From DASYXW01 sp035934405 (GTDB lineage Bacteria; Acidobacteriota; Terriglobia; UBA7540), in contig DASYXW010000012.1 of NCBI GenBank assembly GCA_035934405.1, positions 62,001-126,000 of the forward strand: a stretch of 64,000 nt of DNA, in the 5' to 3' direction. A program made the position numbers and the translations under genes. Of the stretch, positions 51,386 to 58,105 are shown in pieces. The notes under the pieces are model-generated. The model worked only from the letters and a program-made list of their open reading frames with translations, was not told the DNA's origin and did no database searches. Numbering within the stretch: position 1 is the first letter of the stretch; each line of letters opens with the position of its first letter.

Positions 51386-51688
51386 CTAACGGCGAGTATC
51401 CGGGGAAGAAAACGTCACGCCCAGTTTGCGAAGCGCGTCGGCGTAATACTTGCGGTAGAGGATCTCCCACTCGCCGCTGCCTTCGGGGATGGTTCGCTTC
51501 TGTGAGGTGATCTGCAGCCGCACGCTCTGGTCAACCTTCTCTTCTTCGCGCAGCAGGTCGTTCAAAATTTTCACGATTTCGAGGCGAATGACGTTCGGTT
51601 CCTCGAAGATCTCCACCTCGTCGATCGTTTCAATGGCCTTCAGCATCCGGTGGGAGAGCTGGGTCACCTTTTCGTGAGTGAGTTTCAT
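51386..51688 (-). CDS. DUF507 family protein, copy 1
   Basis: This 100-residue protein reads MKLTHEKVTQLSHRMLKAIE and then DEVEIFEEPNVIRLEI, matching DUF507. Mostly helical; no known function. It is second of two adjacent DUF507 genes on the - strand, 5 bp after the first. Confidence 0.85.
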   Translation of the reverse strand: MKLTHEKVTQLSHRMLKAIETIDEVEIFEEPNVIRLEIVKILNDLLREEEKVDQSVRLQITSQKRTIPEGSGEWEILYRKYYADALRKLGVTFSSPDTRR

Positions 51689-51693
51689 AAGAG

Positions 51694-51972
51694 TCAGAGA
51701 ATGACGCTACGTTCCCGCACCAGTTGGTTCTTAACCCTCTTGAACATCTCCTCGTAGGATGCGCCCATCTCTTTCATTTCCGAGTCATGCTCCTCGAGAA
51801 TCTTTCGCACTTCGTCGTTGATGCGATCCTCCACTCCCATCTCGTCGAGCATCACCGAAACCATGACCTCTCTGACGTAGTCGGGTTGCTCCAACTGGAT
51901 CAGGCCCGCGGCGCTCAACCGCTTCACCGTCTGCTGGGCCATGTAGGCCACATGCTCGCGTAGTAAGTTCAT
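51694..51972 (-). CDS. DUF507 family protein, copy 2
   Basis: This 92-residue helical protein starts MNLLREHVAYMAQQTVKRL; the body has DEMGVEDRINDEVRKILEEH. It is a diverged DUF507 paralogue, next to the first gene, which suggests a heteromer. Promoter visible upstream. Function unknown. Confidence 0.82.
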   Translation of the reverse strand: MNLLREHVAYMAQQTVKRLSAAGLIQLEQPDYVREVMVSVMLDEMGVEDRINDEVRKILEEHDSEMKEMGASYEEMFKRVKNQLVRERSVIL

Positions 51973-52023
51973 GGGTGGTTCAGGGATCCTCAGACTGATT
52001 CTTGACGCCCGGATCGATTCCAG

Positions 52024-52051
52024 TGTATATTCGACATTCCAGACTTGTCAA
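52024..52051 (-). promoter_or_regulatory. sigma70-type promoter of the DUF507 pair
   Basis: On the - strand TTGACA (52046-52051) and TATACA (52024-52029) are spaced 16 bp, about 50 bp before the first start. Confidence 0.6.
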
Positions 52052-52112
52052 GATTGGCGTGCCTGGAGGGAGCAATCTTCGAGCATGCTCTGGAGCCTCG
52101 AGTGGAACCGCT

Positions 52113-52189
52113 GGGGGGTTAGCTCAGTTGGTCAGAGCGTCTGCCTTACAAGCAGAAGGCCATCCGTTCGAGCCGGATACCCCCCACCA
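52113..52189 (+). tRNA. tRNA-Val (anticodon TAC)
   Basis: The acceptor stem ggggggt / acccccc, D arm agctcagttggtcagagc, anticodon stem tctgc / gcaga with loop cttacaa (anticodon TAC), and T arm with gttcgagcc are all present. CCA is encoded at 52187-52189. It reads GUA valine codons. Confidence 0.95.
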
Positions 52190-52196
52190 ATGCACC

Positions 52197-52273
52197 AGGC
52201 AGTAGGGAGTAGGCAGTAGCAGTTCAGACAGAGATTCAGAACTCGATTTTCTAATTTCGAGCTTCCGGTTTCC
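52197..52273. repeat. Word repeats between the two tRNA genes
   Basis: An 'agtaggcagt' block (52197-52228) is followed by a 'ttctaatttcgag' block (52233-52273), two families found elsewhere in the window. Confidence 0.6.
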
Positions 52274-52277
52274 AACG

Positions 52278-52354
52278 GGGGACGTAGTTCAGCTGGTTAG
52301 AACGCATGCCTGTCACGCATGAGGTCGCGGGTTCGAGCCCCGTCGTCCCCGCCA
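52278..52354 (+). tRNA. tRNA-Asp (anticodon GTC)
   Basis: Acceptor ggggacg / cgtcccc, D arm gttcagctggttagaac, anticodon stem catgc / gcatg with loop ctgtcac (anticodon GTC), T arm cgggttcgagccccg, discriminator G and encoded CCA at 52352-52354. Confidence 0.95.
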
Positions 52355-52584
52355 GCGCTCCATAGGTTCGCGCGCATCGCTCCCGCGATGCCGACTGATG
52401 GTTGTCACATCCACTGCCATGCAGATGCGCGCCTCCCGCCATTTCCGGCCAGCACAAGGTGCATCCGAGCGAACTCACCGGACATCCCATGCTTCTCTGT
52501 TAACCAAGAGTCTCCTCCCGGCGTAATACAGGTTGAAATCACAATGCGGCGGCCCGCTGAGGGCACCCTGGGAGAAGGTGAATT

Positions 52585-53481
52585 ATGAAGGCGATCCTGC
52601 AAGAACGAAGGGACTTTGGAACTACGGCGGCGGGTGTGGCGGGGGCGTTCCTGCTGGTGTCGTCGTTGAGCCTGGCGGCGCAGAAGGCGGCCCCGCAGGC
52701 CAATCTGACGGCCAACGAAGCCAGCCAGGCGGAGATCGACGCCGCGCGCGGCAGCCTTGACCGGTTCCTGGATTCTCATCCCGAGATCGGCAACGATGTG
52801 CGGCCGAATCCCAGTACGATGGGCAGTCCCGATTACGTTCACGAACACCCCGCGCTGCAAGCCTTTCTCGACGCCCACCCGCTTGTCAAGGCTGACCCTC
52901 GGGCCTTCATCAGCCCGGAGGAAGATTCGAACTACCGCGGCGGGTACAAGGAAATGGATGACGTGTTCTCCTACGTTGTCCCCTTCCTCGTGTTTGTCTG
53001 CGCCCTTTTCGCCGTGCTGTGGGTAGTGAGGACGGTGCTGGAGAACCGGCGCTGGAACCGCAGTTTCAAAGTTCAGGAAGAAGTTCACACCAAATTGCTC
53101 GAAAAATTTGCCTCCGGCCAGGACCTCGCCGCCTATATGGACTCCGAAGCCGGCAAGCGTCTGCTACAGTGGACGCCGGCGGCCTCGAGCAGCATGCCAG
53201 CGGCGGCAGGACGGATCATGTGGTCGTTCCAGGCGGGCCTGGTTCTGACCCTGCTCGGCATTGGACTCTTTGCCGCCCGGACCCAGGTTGCGCTCGGATT
53301 CCCCGGCCAGATTAGCAACGGCGGTGAAACGCTCGCGGTGTGTGGAGTGCTCGGCATGGCTCTCGGAGTCGGCTTTATCCTCTCAGCCCTCATTTCCTAC
53401 GGACTCTCGAAGCACCTGGGATTGATTGTCGCCGGCAAAGCGGGTAACGCGGCGGCAGGTTCCCTGCCGGCGAATCGCTGA
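52585..53481 (+). CDS. Membrane protein with HP-repeat motif, function unknown
   Basis: This 298-residue protein has an N-terminal hydrophobic segment (about 13-32). A periplasmic part follows with two similar units, RFLDSHPEIGNDVRPNP and HPALQAFLDAHPLVKADP, a motif (FLxxHPxVxxD) I have seen repeated in acidobacterial secreted proteins. Then come a TM helix (about 130-152), a cytoplasmic loop and two more TM helices (about 210-275). Role unknown. It lies 63 bp upstream of an ECF sigma factor gene and may be its target or sensor. Confidence 0.75.
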   Translation: MKAILQERRDFGTTAAGVAGAFLLVSSLSLAAQKAAPQANLTANEASQAEIDAARGSLDRFLDSHPEIGNDVRPNPSTMGSPDYVHEHPALQAFLDAHPLVKADPRAFISPEEDSNYRGGYKEMDDVFSYVVPFLVFVCALFAVLWVVRTVLENRRWNRSFKVQEEVHTKLLEKFASGQDLAAYMDSEAGKRLLQWTPAASSSMPAAAGRIMWSFQAGLVLTLLGIGLFAARTQVALGFPGQISNGGETLAVCGVLGMALGVGFILSALISYGLSKHLGLIVAGKAGNAAAGSLPANR

Positions 53482-53544
53482 CGGGGAAGGCGCGACGGGC
53501 GATTCCCGTTGCTCTTCGCCGAGCCCGATGGCAGAATCTGAAGC

Positions 53545-54150
53545 ATGTCCATGTGGGAAATTACCGTGACGGAACTCGAGGGCGCGCAGGCGACGGCAGC
53601 CGAAGAAGCCTTTCACATGGATGAACAGGCCTTCCGAGTTTTCTACGAGAAAACGGCCCGCCCGCTGTATTCCTACCTTTCCCGCATCTCCGGCAACGTC
53701 ACTCTGGCCGAGGACCTCGCGCAGGAAGCCTACTATCGCTTTCTGCGGGCCAAGCTGAAATCGAGCGATGAGGCTTATCAGAAGAACTACCTCTTTCGCA
53801 TCGCGACGAACCTGACGCACGACCACTGGCGGCGGGCTCCTCGTGGCGCCCAACTGGCGCCGCTGCAAAGCCCGGCGGCCGACGCCTTGCTTTCCAGCGA
53901 CCGAACGGCGGAGTATGTTCAGCAAAGCTCGGATCTTCGGCGCGCGATGGATCGGATGAAGCCGCGCGAGCGCGAGATTCTGTGGCTCGCGTACGTCGAG
54001 GGCTCCAGCCACCAGGAAATCGCCGAGGTCGTCGGCCTGAGGGCAGGGAGCATCCGCCTGCTGCTGTTCCGCGCGCGGCGCAAGCTGGCGGACCTGCTTC
54101 GCCGGGCCGCGGAGGACATCCCGGACGCATCGAAACGGGCAAATGTATGA
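53545..54150 (+). CDS. ECF-type RNA polymerase sigma factor
   Basis: This 201-residue protein has sigma region 2 (about 35-105; YSYLSRISGNVTLAEDLAQE, then FRIATNLTHDHWRR) and region 4 (about 135-190; MKPREREILWLAYVEGSSHQ, then VVGLRAGSIRLLLFRARRKL). It directs RNA polymerase to a specific stress or envelope regulon. Its stop overlaps the next start, an anti-sigma gene (ATGA at 54147), a standard pairing. ATG 53545 or 53551. Confidence 0.9.
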   Translation: MSMWEITVTELEGAQATAAEEAFHMDEQAFRVFYEKTARPLYSYLSRISGNVTLAEDLAQEAYYRFLRAKLKSSDEAYQKNYLFRIATNLTHDHWRRAPRGAQLAPLQSPAADALLSSDRTAEYVQQSSDLRRAMDRMKPREREILWLAYVEGSSHQEIAEVVGLRAGSIRLLLFRARRKLADLLRRAAEDIPDASKRANV

Positions 54151-54686
54151 AGACTGGATTCTGCGGCCAAGAACAACAGGTGCTCGACGCTTTGCGGTCG
54201 GGCAAGTGGGCTGGCCCCTGGGGCGAGGAACTCCGCCGACACGCCGCCGGCTGCTCTGCTTGCTCAGAAGTCGTGTTCGTGGCGGAAGCCTTGCGGCGCG
54301 AGGAGGAGCTGCCACTGGACGACATCCGGCTGCCGAGCGCCGGGTTCGTGTGGTGGAAGGCGCAACTGGCGGCGCGCCGGGCCGCAGCAGAACGCGCCGT
54401 CCAGCCCATCGAGTTCGTGGAACGCGCTGCGCAGGTGTTCGGCGCCGTCGCGGTGCTCGGCCTCGCATTCTTGTACGGGCCGCGGCTTCTCATCTGGTTC
54501 GGGAAGGCCGGCGGCCTCGGGCGCGCGCCGGGGCGTGCCGCAGTTGGCGTGGAATGGACCCGTCATCTCGCGGTTATCCTGCCTCATGCGTCCGGCCAGT
54601 TGCCGATATTGCTTCTCGCCGCGAGCGCCGGAGCCTGCATCATGTTGATGGCGTTCGCGGCTTACGCTGTGTGGCGCGAAGAGTAA
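54147..54686 (+). CDS. Zinc-binding anti-sigma factor, membrane-anchored
   Basis: This 179-residue protein has a cytoplasmic N-terminus with HxxxCxxC (LRRHAAGCSACSEVVFV, about 30-46), as in zinc anti-sigma factors (ZAS), and two hydrophobic segments (about 96-115 and 152-172). It overlaps the sigma gene by 4 bp and probably holds that sigma factor inactive. The frame open back to 53982 is not used. Confidence 0.85.
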   Translation: MKTGFCGQEQQVLDALRSGKWAGPWGEELRRHAAGCSACSEVVFVAEALRREEELPLDDIRLPSAGFVWWKAQLAARRAAAERAVQPIEFVERAAQVFGAVAVLGLAFLYGPRLLIWFGKAGGLGRAPGRAAVGVEWTRHLAVILPHASGQLPILLLAASAGACIMLMAFAAYAVWREE

Positions 54687-54764
54687 TACTGCGCTGAAGG
54701 TTCGCCATCGAGAAAGCATTTTCCAGCCTTCCCGGACCGCGTGCAATCAGCTCGAAAAAACCCC

Positions 54765-54794
54765 TTGACTTCTGTTGTAATCAAATTCAATAAT
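54765..54794 (+). promoter_or_regulatory. Possible promoter of the LuxR-type regulator gene
   Basis: TTGACT (54765-54770), 18-bp spacer, AATAAT (54789-54794), 27 bp before ATG 54822. Confidence 0.45.
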
Positions 54795-54821
54795 TAGTCA
54801 GTAGTTTTGGGGTACAATCAC

Positions 54822-55553
54822 ATGCGCGTGGGCGTCATCAGTCCGCATCTGATCAGCCGAAAAGGGCTTTGCGCCTTGCTCGAGTCGCTGCCGCAAGTGA
54901 GTGTCGTCCTCGATATCAACAGCCTCCTGGACGATATTGAGAGTGTCCAGAAGGTAGACCCCGCAGTTCTGCTCTTCGACGCCCTCGACCCGGCGCTGGA
55001 TCTTGAGGTCATTGGGCGCACGCAAAAGCTGCTGCCGCGCATGAAAATCGTGCTGTTGGCCGATCACGTGGATGAGGAGTTTGAACTCCGCGCCATCAAA
55101 GCGGGAGCCCGCGGATGCGTCTCCAAGAAGGAGGATCCACAATTTCTGGCGAAAGCGCTGGTGGTGGTGGCGCAGGGCGAAATCTGGATCAGTCAGCGGG
55201 CGGGTAGCCGCATCATCGGGGAGTTTATTCGCTCTCGCGACAAGGAGAACAACAGAAACGGGTCCAGTGAGTTGAGTCGGCGAGAGTGGGAGATCCTCTC
55301 GCTTGTCGCCCAGGGCTACCGGAACAAGCAGGTTGCGAATCGACTCTTTGTTTGTGAGAGCACAATCAAAACTCATTTGTACACCATGTATAAGAAACTC
55401 CAGATCAGCAACCGACTGGAAGCAGTCCTATACTACTACCATCACTTAAATCGGGATGCGGTGCCAGCCCAACCCGTGCTGCCAGCCTCCCTGGCGGAGA
55501 CTGCGCCCAACCAACCTGCCGCCCGTGCGGGTGGCCCGCGCCACGCTTATTGA
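54822..55553 (+). CDS. LuxR/NarL-type regulator with degenerate receiver domain
   Basis: This 243-residue protein has an N-terminal receiver-like domain (about 1-118) whose start MRVGVISPHLISRKGL lacks the usual pair of acidic residues, though an Asp near 50 (LLFDALD) and a Lys (VSKKED) remain. The C-terminal HTH (about 145-205; LSRREWEILSLVAQGY, STIKTHLYTMYKKLQ) is normal. It may respond to a signal without phosphorylation. It is placed ahead of a PilZ gene and the exopolysaccharide genes, so it is a likely local activator. ATG 54822 chosen; GTG 54807 is also possible. Confidence 0.85.
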   Translation: MRVGVISPHLISRKGLCALLESLPQVSVVLDINSLLDDIESVQKVDPAVLLFDALDPALDLEVIGRTQKLLPRMKIVLLADHVDEEFELRAIKAGARGCVSKKEDPQFLAKALVVVAQGEIWISQRAGSRIIGEFIRSRDKENNRNGSSELSRREWEILSLVAQGYRNKQVANRLFVCESTIKTHLYTMYKKLQISNRLEAVLYYYHHLNRDAVPAQPVLPASLAETAPNQPAARAGGPRHAY

Positions 55554-55758
55554 GCGGTCGCAAACCCGCGTCAACCCGCCCTTTCCGTTCAGAGGTCCGG
55601 CCTCGGTACCTGTTGGCGTCATCCGCATCCAACCGAAGTCGTAGACGGTGGCAAAAACTCATACCAGAAATCCTGCTGAAATCATTCCGTTCCCCGATTG
55701 CGTCGTGCAGCCGGGCGACGGACAATCCCCATTCGTTCTCGAGGCGTGAGCGGGTTGA

Positions 55759-56148
55759 ATGGCCGTTTCAAAATCAAGAACGAGCGCGAAGGGCCCGGAG
55801 CGCGTTTACGAAATTGACTGCCCGGTGACCGTCGAGACCCAGGCCTGGCCCCATTCTCGCGGGCAGGACGAGGGACGGCTGCGTGAGATCGGAATAAAAG
55901 GCGCTCGATGCTGCTTCACGAGCCCCCTAACCCCTAACCAGCGGGTTACTCTTCACGTCTGCTTTTCTCATCCTGGGGGCAAGCTCACGGAGGTGCTCTT
56001 TCAGGCCGTCGTGACCGACTGCCGAACCCAACCGCCATATGAGGCGAGGTTGAAGTTTCAGGGTAACGCCAAGTTCTTGAGGAATCAGATCGGGGATCTG
56101 TTCAGAGATTCACCAAACTGCGCGGAGCGCGCACCTCTTCCGTGTTAG
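55759..56148 (+). CDS. PilZ-like domain protein
   Basis: This 129-residue protein has a single beta-barrel domain resembling PilZ, with an R-rich N-terminal segment and LREIGIKGARCCF in place of the [D/N]xSxxG motif. PilZ domains bind cyclic di-GMP and commonly control exopolysaccharide synthesis; here the binding residues are only partly conserved. It lies 205 bp after the regulator gene, a gap with no evident gene. Confidence 0.65.
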   Translation: MAVSKSRTSAKGPERVYEIDCPVTVETQAWPHSRGQDEGRLREIGIKGARCCFTSPLTPNQRVTLHVCFSHPGGKLTEVLFQAVVTDCRTQPPYEARLKFQGNAKFLRNQIGDLFRDSPNCAERAPLPC

Positions 56149-56213
56149 TGAACAAGAATCCACGTCACGCGGAGTGAGGCTCAACTCTTTGGCGCGGCGC
56201 TTTTCGAGAGGGG

Positions 56214-56239
56214 CTTACAGGGGAACGCCGGACTGTAAG
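56214..56239 (+). promoter_or_regulatory. Hairpin in the leader of the NusG-like gene
   Basis: CTTACAG (56214-56220) and CTGTAAG (56233-56239) form a perfect 7-bp stem with a 12-nt loop, 18 bp before the NusG-like gene. Possible regulatory hairpin. Confidence 0.35.
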
Positions 56240-56256
56240 TCACAGGGCGGAGCTTT

Positions 56257-56862
56257 ATGTCCGCAAGGTCGTCAAAAGAGCCCGTCACAGACAGAGACCC
56301 GATGCCGGCCTGGTACGCGCTTTACACACGCCACCAGCACGAGAGAGCCATTGCTGCGATGCTCGCCGGCAAGGGCTTTGAGATTTTCCTGCCGCTCTCG
56401 ATCGTGGTCCACCATTGGAAGGACCGCCGCAAGACCGTCGTGTTGCCAGTTTTTCCCTGTTACGTGTTTCTTCGCGGAGGGCTTGGGGGTGGGGTCGAGC
56501 GGCGGTCTCAGGTGGTTAGCACGCCCGGCGTCTACAGCTTTGTTGGTGCCGGCGGCCATCCGGCTGTTATCCCGCAGCCCGAAATTGACGCCATCCGGCG
56601 GACCGTGGATGCAGGTGTCGGGATCGAACCCCACCCTTTCTTGAAATCCGGCGATTGGGTGCGCGTGATCACTGGTCCGCTGGAGGGCATTGAAGGGGTG
56701 CTTGTGCGCCAAAAAGGCCTGTGCAGGCTCGTCCTATCTGTCGAGCTGCTGCAGAAATCTGTGGCGGTGGAAGTCGAGGCGGAAGCGGTGGAGAAGATCA
56801 CAACACGCCGCCCTTGGGTCGGCGTCGGCTCGGGGTTTGGGCGTTTTCGGGCGTGGGCCTGA
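56257..56862 (+). CDS. NusG-like antiterminator of the exopolysaccharide locus (UpxY/RfaH type)
   Basis: This 201-residue specialised NusG paralogue has an N-terminal NGN domain (WYALYTRHQHERAIAAMLAG, FPCYVFLRG, TPGVYSFVG) and a C-terminal KOW-like domain (FLKSGDWVRVITGPLEGIEG). Such proteins travel with RNA polymerase and keep long capsule or EPS operons from terminating. The position right before wza fits this role. Start ATG 56257. Confidence 0.88.
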   Translation: MSARSSKEPVTDRDPMPAWYALYTRHQHERAIAAMLAGKGFEIFLPLSIVVHHWKDRRKTVVLPVFPCYVFLRGGLGGGVERRSQVVSTPGVYSFVGAGGHPAVIPQPEIDAIRRTVDAGVGIEPHPFLKSGDWVRVITGPLEGIEGVLVRQKGLCRLVLSVELLQKSVAVEVEAEAVEKITTRRPWVGVGSGFGRFRAWA

Positions 56863-56878
56863 AAGAGTGGGAGCAACC

Positions 56879-57979
56879 ATGAGGAGTGGAATGGGAAGGT
56901 GGTGTGGTTCATGTGTGCCTGTGTCTCTTGTTGGCCGTCCCGCGGCAGTGATGTGCAGGGGTCTGATTGTCCTGGTGGCCGCGCTCGCCGTGGTCTCTCC
57001 TCTTCAGGCTCAGGAGCGGGCCAATTTGGCTGCTGGTGAGAGCCGCCTCGATGTGTTTCCGAGCACGACCGTTGCGTCGGGCGCCGAACAGTATCTCATC
57101 AGTGCGGACGACACGTTGGAGATCTACGTCCTTGACGTGCCCGAGATCTCGCGCGAGTACCGCGTGGATCCCGCAGGCTCCATCGTCATTCCCCTGCTCT
57201 CCGAGCCGCTAGAAGCCGCCGGCCTCACGCCTCGTCAACTGTCCCAGCAGATCAGCGATGAGCTTCGCAAGGCCGGCATGGTAAGCCATCCCCACGTCAG
57301 TGTGCAGGTGAAGGCATCGCGGGTTCATTCCATTGCGATTGCGGGAGCCGTGAAGAAGCCACAGATCTACCCGCTCTTCAGCACGACGACGCTGCTTGAC
57401 GCCCTTTCGCAAGCCGAGGGACTGGCCGACGACGCGGGCAACACGGCCATCATCACGCGCGGGGATATCGCCCTTCACGCCGAGCAAATGCCAGGTGGCT
57501 CAGGGGGTGAGGGCACGACGGTGGCCGATCCTCCAGCCGGGCGGGTGCAGTCGGTCGATTTGAGGAAATTGCTCGAAGAAGGTGATCCAGCGTCGAATGT
57601 TGTTCTCTATCCGGGCGATCGGGTCACCGTGCAGCGCGCCGGCATTGTGTACGTGGTCGGAGCTGTGAATCGGGCCGGAGGCTTCGTTTTGAAGAACGAC
57701 CGCGAGCAGATGACGGTGCTGAAGGCGGTGGCGCTGGCTGATAACTTGAAGTCTACCGCCGAGCCGAAAAAGGCGCTCATCATCCGCAAGGATGGCGCCG
57801 CGCCGGGCCGCCAGATTCCCGTGGACTTGGGGAAGATTCTCGCCGGCCGGGCGTCCGATCAAACCCTGCTTGCCAATGATATTCTCTTTGTACCCGATAG
57901 CGCCGGCAAGAAAGCCCTGCACCGGGCCGGTGAAGCGGCGGCTCAAGCGGCAGCACTGCTCATCTATCGCGTTCCGTGA
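56879..57979 (+). CDS. Polysaccharide export outer-membrane protein (Wza-like)
   Basis: This 366-residue protein has a signal segment (about 28-45, ending LQAQE). A Poly_export domain (about 70-150; YLISADDTLEIYVLDVPEIS, VDPAGSIVIPLL) and two SLBB-like domains (SIAIAGAVKKPQIYP; VVGAVNRAGGFVL) follow. It forms the outer-membrane exit channel for exopolysaccharide. I chose ATG 56879, with gggag 6 nt upstream; the frame open to 56690 overlaps the NusG-like gene. Confidence 0.92.
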   Translation: MRSGMGRWCGSCVPVSLVGRPAAVMCRGLIVLVAALAVVSPLQAQERANLAAGESRLDVFPSTTVASGAEQYLISADDTLEIYVLDVPEISREYRVDPAGSIVIPLLSEPLEAAGLTPRQLSQQISDELRKAGMVSHPHVSVQVKASRVHSIAIAGAVKKPQIYPLFSTTTLLDALSQAEGLADDAGNTAIITRGDIALHAEQMPGGSGGEGTTVADPPAGRVQSVDLRKLLEEGDPASNVVLYPGDRVTVQRAGIVYVVGAVNRAGGFVLKNDREQMTVLKAVALADNLKSTAEPKKALIIRKDGAAPGRQIPVDLGKILAGRASDQTLLANDILFVPDSAGKKALHRAGEAAAQAAALLIYRVP

Positions 57980-58105
57980 AATCCCAGCCAGTTGTTGCAC
58001 GCCCTGGGCTCGCACTACCGGTCGCAACACCCATTTTGAAGACTTCCGCGCCGGGCAGTCACCTTGCCTGCCCCAAGATCGGATGTTCCAAGCGAGAGCG
58101 CAAAT

